A stretch of DNA of 64,000 bases, taken from assembly GCA_011037195.1 (NCBI GenBank), contig JAAEAF010001937.1, positions 93,827 to 157,826 on the forward strand. The letters are read 5' to 3'. The translations under genes and the position numbers were made by a program. Within the stretch, counting starts at the first letter, position 1. Every line of letters starts with the position of its first letter. Below the pieces are notes generated by a model. The model made no database searches and had not been told where the DNA came from. It saw only the letters and a list, made by a program, of their open reading frames with translations. Shown one piece after another: positions 32,936 through 44,909 of this stretch. The DNA is from Triatoma infestans (lineage: Eukaryota; Arthropoda; Insecta; Hemiptera; Reduviidae).

Positions 32936-35507
32936 TTAGTTCCGGTAGAGGGCACCCCTACATTAGTTTACACTTAGTATAAGGTACAGTGTTATTCTCC
33001 TGTCACCTTTTTTTTTTATGGCAAACCCATTTAATCGTAAACACGCAATTTAAAAAGTCAAATGAACATACTATATTATTTGTACGAGTAATAGGAGGTG
33101 GTCTTGCGAATGTTTCATACAAGACTTTTGCTTCTGCAATATAGGACGCACTAAATTTATACACCCTCTAATCTTTTTAATGAATGACATTTCTATCCAT
33201 TCAACAAAACCAAAGCTGATATTTTGACCTTGATATCAGCAGCAGCGAACTTGTAAGTGCTTATATATTTGATTCAAAGACTAGAGCTCAACTAGGAATT
33301 CAAAAAATTCCAAGTCATCATTCTGAGGTACCCTTTCATTGCCTCCCCCATTACCACATACTGAAGAGGGTTTAGCCCCAACAGTATCTCCAATGCCACC
33401 GTCGGTGTCGTTCTCATCGCTCCAATAAAATTTTGAAAATATATCACGAATACAACATAATACCTCTTGTAGTATTATGGAAAATAATTATACACAACAA
33501 AACCCAAAAATTTTTCAAATTTAGATAAGTAAACTAAGCCTCCAATTTAACCAATAAACACACTGCTAGACACTTTTTTTTTACCCTTAGTTTTAACTCC
33601 GACATAACGCCTATTTCAACACTAAAAGTAACAGAAATAAACAAGACAGGACAGATATGCGGCCCTTTGTTCCCCTTCTTCTCACAGAACTCAAAAATTT
33701 TGGAAAAGAACCAGTCGCCGCTCTCTCTTAAGATGAGATATAACTTATGCTTTTATACGCATAAGCTTGAAATTTAACTCTAATATTGTATTAGTATTCT
33801 ATTAATATGGATCATTTCTTTTTGGGGAATCTTTTCTCTATCAACTATTGTAGTTTTACTGAAGTCAAACGTGTGTGTGTCCAGTTTTTGTAGTGTATTG
33901 ACAGAGAGCTGTGTGTTGTCTTTTTTTCTTTTAACGTAACATCAATAGAAGCAGCAAATCTATCAATTTTAAAACAGATATTGCTGATCTTAATGCCATA
34001 TATACAAATTTTTTAAAATAATGACACCGCTTGTTTTTCAACACTGCTAAAATATGTAATATAACCTATCATTAAACTGTAACCTGATCTAATGATACCT
34101 GATAGTAACTGATTGTTGTTCTGATCTAATTGTGTAATCTTAAAAAATGAATTGGCTCCCCCAGGTCGAAAGCTCGATATTGTATAATATCGAATATCGA
34201 ATAAAGTGTTTTGTACATATTATTGGCTTTTTGTCATTTAATTTTAACTATCATATTTTGTAAAAGTTTTTTAAGTCAAATAAACAAAACAAACTTATAA
34301 AATATATCTATCTCTAAAATTTAAATAAAAAAAAAATGTTCGTTTTGGATGAGCTAACATATAACATTTCAGCCATCTGAACCGTTGTTGTTCCTGTCAA
34401 GATTTTTCATGAGTAAATACTGATAATAGGTATTTCAAATTTATCCATTATTATTGGATTGTGTAGGAGCAATATAATAGCCCACAAGTTCACAACGAAA
34501 TTTCAAGATTTTTATATTTTTTTGATAGAGGTAATATGGCATAGTGTTAAGGAACACAATCCTTAGCAAATTTCAGACGTTTTTAGATAACTGACCGAAA
34601 ATTGACTAAAAAATAATTGGTAAAGTGGCGACTTGGTGATTCTTTTGTTATATAAACTTCAGTTAAATGATGTATTAGCCAATAGTCTTTAGGAAAAATA
34701 ATACAAAATTACTTAACATAAAGAACAGTGAATTTGAAGATAATTGAGATCACTTATTGATGATTCAGATGAAGATCATGCGGTAATGTGAAGGAGTGCA
34801 ATAGTACGTACTTTGTTACCTGTGCTGACTATATCATAGGGTCATGATGTTACATGGGCTGACTATATCGTAGTACCTCTCTCTCTTTTCATGGAGCCAC
34901 CACTTCCTTCTTGTCTCAACCTTTCAATATATTACCTCCAGTTTATTTATTTAATAACAGTAATAAATTATTAGATACAATTATAAGGCCATAAACTGAA
35001 GAAATATATCATTAATTATATGAATTATGGTTTTACATTACATTTTCTTTTCCAGTTATATTTTTATGATATACCAGTATGAATCTTGTATGAGATAATA
35101 GGTCAGAGGCTATATAAATCGTAATCTCATAAATGTTCAATCTTAAAGAATCTTCTCATGGTCTTATAACTTCTTTATTACACTTTGTTTAAGTAATTGC
35201 AAAATTGTAATTTAAGGATGAAGAAGGTTTTCCTTTTACTCATGAATTTTACAAGTCACTTCCAAGTGGCCCTTTTTACACATACATTCATTTAAAATTC
35301 AAGACTGCCTATAAAAGTGCTTTAAGTTGATTTGTAATAACGTTGCAGAAGGTGACAGTTTACCAACATATTATCTACTTAATTAACCATTTGAAACTTT
35401 CAATAAAATTCCAAATAATAAACACGCATTATTTGTACAATTATGGTAGGTAGAGCATTACGAATAAACCAAACAAACTAGTAACCAGTAAACAAAAAAT
35501 ACAAAAT
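32936..35507. other. Long unassigned AT-rich region
   Basis: No gene recognised. 34160-34215 resembles a transcript end: GGTCGAAAGCTCGATATTGT, a 7-base hairpin CGATATT-GTAT-AATATCG at 34175-34192, then AATAAAG. It could be an old retroelement or gene 3' UTR. 34500-34640 has faint family A wording on the minus strand. Confidence 0.45.
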
Positions 35508-35960
35508 TATTATTATTATTATCGGAAACGGGTGCCCAAAGGCGCGGGACCTAAGCCTATATGGCTCTTATCCCCCCGATACCCCCGTAACCCCTTAATT
35601 AGTCTCCCCAGTAACTTGCCGGTTAATCTACAATATCTCAAGAATAGTCCCTAAACATCCACCGCCTAGACAATCCTGCGAGAGTGTGTGACGCTCAGCT
35701 CCCAAATTATATGAACACTAGTTCCACGCAACGGGAATACTGACATAATTCAGTGATAACACGTTTCCCTAACTCCGTCATCACAGTTCCGACAAATGGG
35801 ACTCCGCGTCTTTCCTATGTTAAACAAGTGACTGGACACACTTGGGTGTCCAGTCACTATTCCTACCAAGAATTTACTGGACACTTGGGTGTCCAGTCAC
35901 TATTCCTACCAAGGTCCTCAAACCCGTCCTGCTAAGAGACAGGAGATACTGCGTGAGATT
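35508..35960 (-). mobile_element. R1-like LINE 3' end, decayed
   Basis: The (TTA)n at 35508-35522 is the 3' tail. The following GGGTGCCCAAAGGCGCGGGA and CCTAAGCCTATATGGCTCTT blocks match the LINE at 21601-22100 in the same order. The coding part recalls TGHTWVSSH and the CCHC remnant. A 46-base-scale internal duplication with a strong hairpin lies at 35830-35910. Confidence 0.8.
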
Positions 35961-37764
35961 GCATTAATGCCAGTTAACAAAAAAAGATGTCTCTTCAATT
36001 CAATCAGTAAAAAAAGTGTATTCTTTTACTTAAAAGTCTATTATTAAATCTATTTTGATATGAAAAGAACATAATATTTTGCGGAGCCCCTCTTCTATGA
36101 AACTTTGAACTCTCTTTTTACCTGGGACGAGATTTTTGCAGTTCTGAATGGCTTAAAAAGTAATAACGCCCCAGGGTTTGACCGAATCACTTCCGAATTT
36201 TACAAAAATATTTCTGCATTCCTGAAGAAACTTTTATCTTTTTTTAATTACATTTATAAGGTTTGCTTAATACCACCGTCATCTAGTGGATCCATTGTTT
36301 TTTGTCTTTTGAAACAAGATGAAATCAATGAAGTAAGCATTTCATGTACTAATCCGTTGCTAAGGTTTTTACAAGTTTACTTTTGCGTCGTTTAGATGCT
36401 TTTATTGTGGACAATAACCTTCCGGTATTCCGACGTGGATACTCTACTCTTAACAATCTGTTCTTTCAAATTAAGTTAAAATTTTCGAAAAGGGGACGAA
36501 AGGTTTATTGCTTATTTGTCGTCTTTTCTGCAGCTTTTGATCGAGTCAACCACTGGGCTTTGTTTTTCAAGTTATTTAATTTGGGAATCTCAAAATCGTC
36601 AGAATTTATTAGTGTTTTAAAACTTTATTACACGGATACAATAACTGCTGTCAAGGCAATCAAGGAATTTCAAAATATTTTTCATTGGTAGTGGAGTTAT
36701 GCAGGGATGTCTATTAAGTCCAATTTTATTTTAAATTTTTATAGATGACCTGCCAGCCTGCTTGGAGGGGGTGTCCGAGTGACTAGAACCACTGTGAAAT
36801 TCCTTATGTATGCGAATGACATACATAAGATAAGATATGTTCTTATCTTTGAAAATCCGCTACAACTTCAAAATTAGATTAATATTTTACAGAAGTACTG
36901 CCAACTGTGGGTACTGGATGATAATCTTGGGAAATTGAAGGTAATAGTGTTTAGAAGAGCAGGTAGGTTGTCCTCTTCATACAAATGGCGTTATGGAGGG
37001 CAAAAATAGATGCTGTTAATAGGTGAAAATATTTAGGAGTTACTCTTACGCCTCAACTCTCTTTTTATCCCCATGTTAAAGAGAAGGTCTTTAAACCTAA
37101 GCTCGCTTTAAACCCTTTAATTCGGGTTTAATTGTTCCTCTTTTCTTAAGTTCCAGGTATTTAACTGTTTTTCTGTTTCTACGTTGATTGCCTGTTATGC
37201 TGCTCATGTCTAGGGGGTTTGAACGGTATGAGGCACTTGAAGCTGTTGCGTTTTTTTAAAAGTTCTTTTCCTTCAGTCACCCCGAACTACATATTGTATG
37301 CTGAGACTGATTGTGATCTGCTGATGGTGTTTACCTTAAGATTGCACTTCAGATACTGTCTTAAGTTCTGGAGCTTCCTTCTTATAGGTTACCAAGAATT
37401 TTTGCTCAGGAAATAGTAAAAAAAAAAAACTTACTGGTTTGAGCATTGGAATAAGTTGGCCCACGGACACTCTTGTCATTTTGATCCCTCTGTTGACGAC
37501 GTGACTCTTTGGAAGAACCACTTACCGACCTTGTTAGATAAGATAAAATGATTGTTTAAAATGAGAGGCGAATTATTATATTTAAATTACACCTTGGGTG
37601 GTTAAGGAGGAGGTAAGAAAGAGGTGTTCCTTATGTAACCTCAATACTAGGAGAGGATATTGTACATTTCTTAGCGGTTTGCCCTATTCTCGCAGAATTT
37701 CTTTTACGTCATCTCGGAGTTCGTTTCAAAACTCTGCACTCTTTGCTTGCATTTTTTAGGGCTT

Positions 37765-38068
37765 GTAATAGGATCCAGAGAGAGGCTCCATAGCAGAGGA
37801 AGAGAGACAAAAATGACAGCACCACTCTCGCGGACTAGAGTGGGAGAAACTGCATAAATACAGAGACGGGAGATAGATATACAAGAGAGTTCACTCGCCA
37901 GTCACAACGTGTCATTTACCTTACCCTTTACCACTCTACCATACTCTACCGTTTTCGTGTATAGTCCAGGCGGCAGTCAGTGTCACCTCTAACATTATAC
38001 AGTGTTCAGCCATATTTAGTTTGTTCATTCAAACCAAACCATTTCTCTCCTTCATCATACCCATTATA
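37765..38068 (+). mobile_element. Solo LTR (family L) inside the LINE
   Basis: 304 bases, from GTAATAGGATCC to ACCCATTATA, flanked by GGCTT at 37760-37764 and 38069-38073. The join left and right restores the LINE reading GGGCTTATTGATTTT, and the paralogous LINE at 16.9 kb shows the uninterrupted site. If the T at 37764 is counted, the ends are TG...TA with a 4-base duplication. A TATA-like CATAAATA lies at 37853-37860. The partner copy is at 58157-58476. No PBS or internal region was seen, as expected after LTR-LTR recombination. Strand is assigned from the TATA-like box. Confidence 0.85.
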
Positions 38069-38166
38069 GGCTTATTGATTTTGCTCGATCTGCCTGACGG
38101 TATCGGTACCAACTTGAACAGGAATTTAACTTCTGAATGGAGTTAGTTACTAAAATATATATGTAT

Positions 38167-38232
38167 GGGCCCAGTGAGGCTTTGGATAGTGTAGGGTTTC
38201 CCTCCCCACAGACAAATAATAATAATAATAAT
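38167..38232 (+). mobile_element. 66-bp retro-insertion with 15-bp target duplication
   Basis: AAAATATATATGTAT at 38152-38166 is repeated at 38233-38247. Between them is a short sequence from GGGCCCAGTGAGGC to CTCCCCACAGACA followed by (AAT)6. An (AAT)n end plus a long target duplication fits an extremely 5'-truncated LINE copy. Confidence 0.78.
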
Positions 38233-38582
38233 AAAATATATATGTATATATAAATTTTTTTAATCAACTTGTTCTTTATTAACTTTAATATTATATGATA
38301 AACAGTAATTAAAAGTTATGTTCATTATTAGATTCGATAATAGTTATATATTTTAATGTTTCAGAATATTTACTTTTCCTAGTGTTCAGTATTTATTTAT
38401 TTTCTACTTTATCAGGAGTTTGTATTTTTCTTTTTTCTCTCGCTTATTGTATTAAGGAAAGTATACTCTATAATAAATAAAATTGTAAAATATTTAAAAT
38501 AGCTTTCTCCGGCTGACGGAAAACATTACAAGCCGTTAATACTATGTATTCATCACTCCTGATTACTGTAAATTTTTAAATA

Positions 38583-38619
<37 letters not shown>

Positions 38620-38768
38620 TTGTTAGTGGTTATAAATTATATACAGTGAAATATGCAGTTACAATTTCCAGGGGCGACGTTGAGCCACAAACCAATGTTG
38701 GAAGCAGTATAAATTTGCTTAATGCACATTTAAATGGGAGTCCCGTCTAGACAACAGTGCAATGGCAA

Positions 38769-39259
38769 CATGTTTAAGTCTAATTATATTATTTAGGTGA
38801 TTTAGATGAATTGCATAATAAATGGAAATAGCACTTTATTAGAAAACATAAACCCATCCCTCCACCAAAAGCCACATTTTACAAATATATTTCCTAAAGA
38901 AATGTTTCAAATAAAAATTATTGCTGTTCGTATGTGTAAATAATATTACAAGTTTAAAGAAAATCGTTGGAGTCATTATTTATAAAAATCACAAAAAGTG
39001 AAGAAAAAAAAAACATTCAGTAAAGTGATACTTCCGGTTCAGAATACTTAAACGGAATATCATTTTGAACCTTTCTATGTATTTCCGTTTTTGAGCTATG
39101 CTGTTCTCATATATATATATAAATGTACACACACCCACAGAGACCATTTACTAAAAACCACTTTTTTTGACTCAGAGGATCTCAAAACGTGTATTTCCGG
39201 TGATAATGAAAAATGTGACATAATTACAATGTGCTTTTCTTACTAGGAGTAAGAGATGG
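38769..39259 (-). repeat. Family A, 5' half
   Basis: One unit and the 5' block, ending CTTACTAGGAGTAAGAG. The first boundary keeps ACTTCCGGTT; the CA run is short (39129-39137). Confidence 0.85.
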
Positions 39260-40225
39260 TAAATATCATATTGGGGATTCTGTGGTGTTGTGGTCCTGTT
39301 TGTGTAAAATCTGTTCGTTTCTGTTGCTCTGTTTCTTTTCGTTTTTACGTTTCTGTATGTGTATATTACTAAGGTCAATTAATTATTTTGAAAAAAATCC
39401 ACGATTGTAAAAATCGGTTTACTAGAAGCCCTATATTACTGAAAGGATTTATCAATTTTTTTTTTCTTTCAAATTTCCCGAAAACGGTTCCTACGATATC
39501 CTTTAAAGTTGGAAAAACTAACTACCCTATAACATTTATTTAAAGAAAAATAGAAATATAATATAGTAATAATATGGAATAAGTCGTGTAATGATCAAGC
39601 AGATTTACATTCTGTGGTGTAGTAATATTCATAATTATAGCTGTGCTTAAAGCTATCAACAGACTGTAATACACCTGGAGACTGTAATATGTAATCACAT
39701 ATTATCATCACTCATGTATCTAAAATTAAGATAAAACCAAAAAAAAAAAAATGAGAAGATTTTGAAAGGAAAGTCATCTGAGATAAGAAAGCATAATTTG
39801 TAAACTATCTAGTAATATTCGTTTCTTTACCTGTAGTTCATGAGTACTGTTGGGGCATATAAGATAGTGACGTAATAATATTAGTAAGATCACTATTGAA
39901 GATCACTTATTTCTAACATCCAGTTATGTTTTGCGTTATATAATTTATTAAAAACTATTTTTTTTTTTTTGTATTTTATATTATATGATAGGAAAATATC
40001 TTTAAGTAGAAAACAAATACATTAATGAAGTTGAAGCAGACAGGGTATTTTTATCGGATATCACAAACAAAATGAGTGTAAACTGTGAGTTACTCAATTA
40101 TATATAGTTCTGTGAACTATTCAATATTATGTATCATGAGAAAATATATCTACAAAATAATTTCATTTCAATTTCTTCTGTTATTTTTTGCGTCACTAGC
40201 GTCCCATTCATAATTACTATCACAG
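39260..40225. other. Unassigned, with a faint family A trace
   Basis: 39390-39540 (ATCGGTTTACTAGAAGCC; TCCCGAAAACGGTTCCTACG) suggests a decayed unit on the plus strand. No gene recognised. Confidence 0.4.
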
Positions 40226-40950
40226 CTTTAACGATTCTACTACTTACTACTATACTAGAATTACTACTACAAAATTACTACTACCACCCAACTACTATTA
40301 TTATTACAACTCAACAATTATTACTACTAATTCAAACTATATTACTACTATCCCACTTACCACAACTATTATTATTACAATACTATTTTCTACCACCACT
40401 ACTGCCATTACTACTACGACTATTACTTACTATTAATAATACTACTACTACTACTACTAGTTATTACTGCTATCTACTATTATATTATTTCTACTACTAA
40501 TATTATTTCTATTACTTCCACTGCTACTGCTACCACCACTACTTACTACTACTACCACCACTACTTACTACTATTACTACCACTACTTATTACTACTACC
40601 ACCACTACTTACTACTACTACCACCACCTTATTTCTACTACTATTTACTACTATTATTACCACCACTACTTACTACTACTACCACTATTTACTACTATTA
40701 CTACCACTACTACTACTATTCACTATTACTGCTACTACTATTTACTACTACTACCACCAGTATTTACTAGTACTACCACCACTACTTACTGCTACTAACA
40801 CCTCTACTTACTACCACCACCACTAATTACTACTACTACTACTCCTACTCCTACTCCTATTTACTACTACTACTATTTACTACTACTACCACTACTTACT
40901 ACTACTACCACTACTTACTACTAGTACTACCACTACTTACTATTACTACT
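40226..40950. repeat. TAC/ACC trinucleotide-rich satellite-like stretch, left part
   Basis: Irregular TACTAC, ACCACC and TTACTAC units with a repeating phrase CCACCACTACTTACTACTAC. It resumes at 42589 after an insert. The 123-codon frame at 40129 is a product of this repetition. Confidence 0.92.
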
Positions 40951-42598
40951 GTAACACTACATTTAGTGCCCTCTCTCAGAAGGAGAAGGGAGTGGGTTCA
41001 GAATGAATATGGATAACTGTAATCCAATAATACAATTAAAATCCATTAATAAATAATAATAATAATAATAAACACAATAATAATAATAATAACGGTTGGG
41101 CGCCACGTCACTTAGGGAAGGGGTCTAGTGGGGAAAGTGACGGAAGCTCCACAGGACCTGAAGGTCTCTACTGATAAAAAAGGATACTTTAATTAATAAT
41201 GATAATAATTAATAATAACCATAATAAAATAAATTAAATTAAAATAAGTTAAGTAGAGGCTTAGGTACTACCAAAAAATAAAAAAATAAAAATTTTACAC
41301 CAGAAAATAATAAAACAAAAAAAAGTAAACGATCACAGTAGGGATTGAACCCCGTTTATACAATTCAGAGACACTTGTCTTAGCTCCCTTAGCTAGCGGC
41401 CTGCCTACTAGGTGAGCTTTCTCTGTACTACTACTGTCCCCTCTCCTCACCTGAAGTACGTAGTTTGACGAAATATGAATGTACCTTTTTTTCTCTTTTT
41501 TTTTTGTAATTTAAATATTTCCTCAAAATTTGCAAACTTTATGGGTGAACAAATAAGGAAGAAAAAGTAAAAAATCTTTTACCTTACGACTTCTCGGAAG
41601 TGGAATATAGTGCTTACACACAAATTATATTTTCCTTTAACACCTTTCTCAAATCCTATTCTTTCCGTGCCTCTTTTATTTTTCTTATTCAGTTCAGGAA
41701 AAGGGGGACTGCCGTATATTAAATACACAACCTTGCCTGGAAAATACAAATTTATTTTAGTCGAATTATACAATTCAGAAAAAAAAAAAAATCGAACAAT
41801 CTTCCTCTTCAAATCTAATAAAAAGAAAAAATTAATATCCAATAACTCCTCGTAAAATTCTCCACAATAAAATTAACTCAAAATTGATACTCTTAGGTTA
41901 AAAAAAAAAAAATAATAACATGTAATAAAAGCAACCAACTTAAAATATTCATTCTTACATTAAATCTCACCCTTTTCCTTTTTTGCGTATTTTTTCATTG
42001 AAAAAAAGTATGAAACGATAGTAATATAATACGCTAGCAAATATATGAAAAAAATTCCACTTAACTGATGGGTGCACCCTTTTGTTTCCTTCAATTCGTT
42101 GTTGTTTGGTGATGCGATGTTTTTCTGGTGTAGCTTAACTCCCAAAAATCGTCTGTCTGCCCAGTCCCCTTCCAGGTGAATGTCCCCTGCTCCCAAGCTG
42201 ACGGACAGGCAGGCAAGAGTTTTCCAAATTGGAAAAAATCCGATAAAAACCGAGAGAGTCTGAGCCGTTACTTCTCGCCACAGCCGGCTGGCTACTAATG
42301 TCCGTGTGCATGCTCACTTCCACACGCGTCACTCTATTGTGCACTGCTATACACCTAACAATTTCTTGTTATCTTTACTTATTAATATTATTATGTTATA
42401 TTACTTACTCATTTGTTATTTTCTTATTTTTACTTTCATTACGTATACTCTATTCCACTTCCTTCCTCCTCTGTTTCTCCGTGAATCTTTCTTTCCAGTA
42501 CATTCATCTTTTGCATTTTCCCCCTTAAACATAAAAAATAAATAAAATCAACTAATAACTGCTGAATTCAAAGGAGTGGCCGCGTATCGTAACACTAC
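40951..42598. mobile_element. 1.6-kb unidentified insert in the TAC repeat
   Basis: GTAACACTAC at 40951-40960 and 42589-42598 bounds about 1.63 kb of complex sequence inside the trinucleotide tract. On the minus strand TGGCGCCCAAC (41095-41105) equals the first 11 bases of a lysine-tRNA primer-binding site. The minus-strand sequence at the right edge reads TGTTACGATACG, like an LTR start. A long-LTR retroelement with most of its body deleted is therefore possible. Against it, no CA precedes the PBS-like word and no gag or pol is seen. A tRNA-like stretch with a GGTTCAATCC B box (minus, near 41351) also lies inside. Confidence 0.5.
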
Positions 42599-42860
42599 CA
42601 CCACCACTACTTACTACTACTACTTCTACTTACTATTACTACTACCACCACTACTTACTACTACTACTATTTACTAATGCCACCATTACTTACTACTACT
42701 ACCACCACCACTACTTACTGCTACTACTATTTACTACTACCACCACTACTTACTACTACTACTATTTACTACTACCACCATTACTTACTACTACTACCAC
42801 CACCACTTCTTACTACTACTATCACAACTACTTATTATTACTACTACTTCTTACAACTAC
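42599..42860. repeat. TAC/ACC trinucleotide-rich stretch, right part
   Basis: Continuation of the left part after the insert, with the same CCACCACTACTTACTACTAC phrase. Confidence 0.92.
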
Positions 42861-44082
42861 TTACAATTACAAGGGTTAGAGTTCCTTTAAAGTGTCATTT
42901 CAAAAATTATATATGATCCTGAAACTTTGCTATTTTATTTCAAAAGAGATTTAAGTCTGTTGCCAAAATTCTAGATGTAGATAATCGGTTGATTTGAATT
43001 ACAATTTTACCATAGGTATGGTTTTTACAGTTATTATGATTTTCAATCCAAAACGTCTGTAAACTTGATATCCTAACTGTACATTTTTAGACCAATCACT
43101 TTTGTCTGAAATTCTATTTTCGAGAACATTTATTTTTTATGGGATTTAGAGGGGAACTGGAACTTGATTTTTTTTTCGATTTTACTCCTTTATTTTGTAA
43201 GTTTCTTCAAATACATAATGTAAAGGCTAATTATACATTTAGTAAAAAATATTCAACTTGAAGACAATTTTCAAATAGAACTTCTAGATTTGCACTGTTT
43301 TGTTTCACATGTGATGTTTCTTTGGTAGATTGTGGTGGAAAATCTGGTTCACGCCTTTAGCAGACACTTTTGCATTTAGAAACTGTCTTCTATTAAAGCG
43401 AATGAAACATACATAATTATTCTATTTTATTGCCGGAGACCTTAAGAAAAATATAGAAATTCTATTGGTGTAGTGAAGTACTGTCACAAAAGGCATTAAA
43501 AATATGCAAACAATATTAGATATTATTAGAAAAAGTACTATAAATATATACATATATAAAAGAGGGTAAAGCTAGTGTCACTTAAGAGCAAACTATAAAG
43601 AGAGATGTCTGACAATGGGAAGAAGTGGGATGTGCTAACATTGCTACAGGAGGATATCCATAAGGGAACTGGTGCCACCGGCGCACCTGCCTCGCTACAA
43701 CAAAGATAACTATCTCACTGTGTGTTGAAGCCTTTATATTCAAAACAACCTCACGATCCTAGCCTCACTGAAGCGAAATCTATTCCAGCCTCTCTCTCTC
43801 TTCACAGTCAATTATTTCAAACTATTTATCTCAACTTTAAACCCCTTAGGGTTGTATCGCACGCTATACTACAGCCATTTTTATGAACTAGAAGTGTGTA
43901 TATATATATATATATATAATAAAACTTGCACAACATCCGAGTTTAGCGCCATCATAATGCTACCAAGGTTATTGACTCTATTTCTATTACGTGCTATATG
44001 ATTTTAATATTTTTAGATTGTACTTATATTTCTTTTTATAACATAACTTTCTTTAAGCTTTGATTATAAATAATGGAGATTT
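42861..44082. other. Decayed family A trace and unassigned sequence
   Basis: 42870-43140 keeps AGGGTTAGAGTTCCTTTAAA, TTGCCAAAATTCTAGATG and ATAATCGGTTGATTTG in the order expected for family A (plus). 43560-43930 is somewhat GC-richer and ends in (TA)n at 43897-43918. No gene was identified there. Confidence 0.45.
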
Positions 44083-44099
44083 ATGTTGGCCTTATTAGC

Positions 44100-44870
44100 C
44101 AACAAGAATTTTATTATTGTAGAATATGATCAAGACCCTCGAGGGGACTGTGGCGCAGGGGTGGTTGGTCCAAGGATTAAGCACTCGGAACCCATGGGTA
44201 AGTTTCCCAACATCTTCCAGGCGGAGATATACGCTATTGGAAGATGCGTTCAATTTAACCTCGATAGGGGATATAGGAATCAGGAGATTGTAATCCTTTC
44301 CGATAGTCAAGCAGCCATTAGAGCATTGAGTGCACCAGTTATCAGCTCTAAACTTCGATTTTGGTTTGGGAATGCCTAGGTAAGCTTAATAACCTACGCA
44401 GGAGGAATAAAGTTATTCTTTGGTGGGTCCGGGGCATTTGGCATTGAAGGGAATGAGATGGCCGACGAGCTGGCCAAGATAGGCGCTATGACCTCGCTTC
44501 TAGGGCCGGAACCTTTTTGTGGGGTCAGCAACCAGTTTCTGGTGGAAGGAGGAGGAGGCGAGAAGATCTCAACTCTGGTACTTCCTCCCCGGTTTGCGGC
44601 AATCCAAGATCTGCCTGGGAAATTATAACCAACGGCTTGAGTAGGAACAAGCTCCGCCTTCTTACGGGTTTCCTCACGTGGCATTGCCGACTTAGAGGAC
44701 ACCTGATGAAGCTAGGTTTGGAAAGTGACAGCTCATGCAGATTCTTTGGGGAGCTGGAGGAAACTCCATTACATCTCCATTAGAGCAGTGTTTGAAAAAG
44801 GTTGAATAGGAGCCACAAAATCCTCCCTAGATCGAGTGCCAAGGGTGTGCTCTACTGGTCCAATCCTTGA
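44100..44870 (+). mobile_element. R1-like LINE fragment: RNase H and C-terminal CCHC region
   Basis: RGDCGAGVVGPRIKHSEPMG, IFQAEIYAIGRCVQF and EIVILSDSQAAIRALS give the RNase H D-E-D core. One-base shifts near 44380 and 44433 lead to GIEGNEMADELAKIGAM. After further shifts come NKLRLLTGFLTWHCRLRGHL and SCRFFGELEETPLHLH, the last the R1-type C-x2-C-H-C knuckle with its second Cys replaced by Phe. Truncated at RNase H on the 5' side. Confidence 0.85.
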
Positions 44871-44909
44871 TTCTTTCACTACTTGTAGTATAGCTGATCT
44901 CTTGTATAG

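Larger units (their letters stand above)
36075..38619 (+). mobile_element. LINE with RT, CCGGCTGACGG tail; hosts a solo LTR and a micro-insertion
   Basis: RT pieces run in order over about 1.7 kb, in shifting frames: WDEIFAVLNGLKSNNAPGFD (36120), CLFVVFSAAFDRVNHWALFF (36510), GVMQGCLLSPILF and IFIDDLPACLEG (36700-36765), LMYANDI (catalytic YADD changed to YAND, near 36806), YLGVTLTPQLSFYPHVKEKV, then the CCHC KRCSLCNLNTR near 37620. After the solo LTR it resumes GLLILLDLPDGIGTNLNRNL at 38070. The 3' UTR has CCGGCTGACGG at 38509-38519 and a (TTA)n tail at 38585-38619. Many stops; dead. Same family as 16496-17580. The clade is not assigned with confidence. Confidence 0.87.

Noticed and set aside
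40129..40500. 123-codon protein
   Set aside because: The frame is mostly translated TAC/TTA trinucleotide repeat.
41337..41430. tRNA gene on the minus strand
   Set aside because: Only the B-box-like GGTTCAATCC is convincing. The D and anticodon arms do not form, so at most it is a tRNA-like remnant inside an insert.
41610..41855. Overlapping 81- and 87-codon frames as a gene
   Set aside because: AT-rich, opposed frames with no domain or splice support, inside the unidentified insert.
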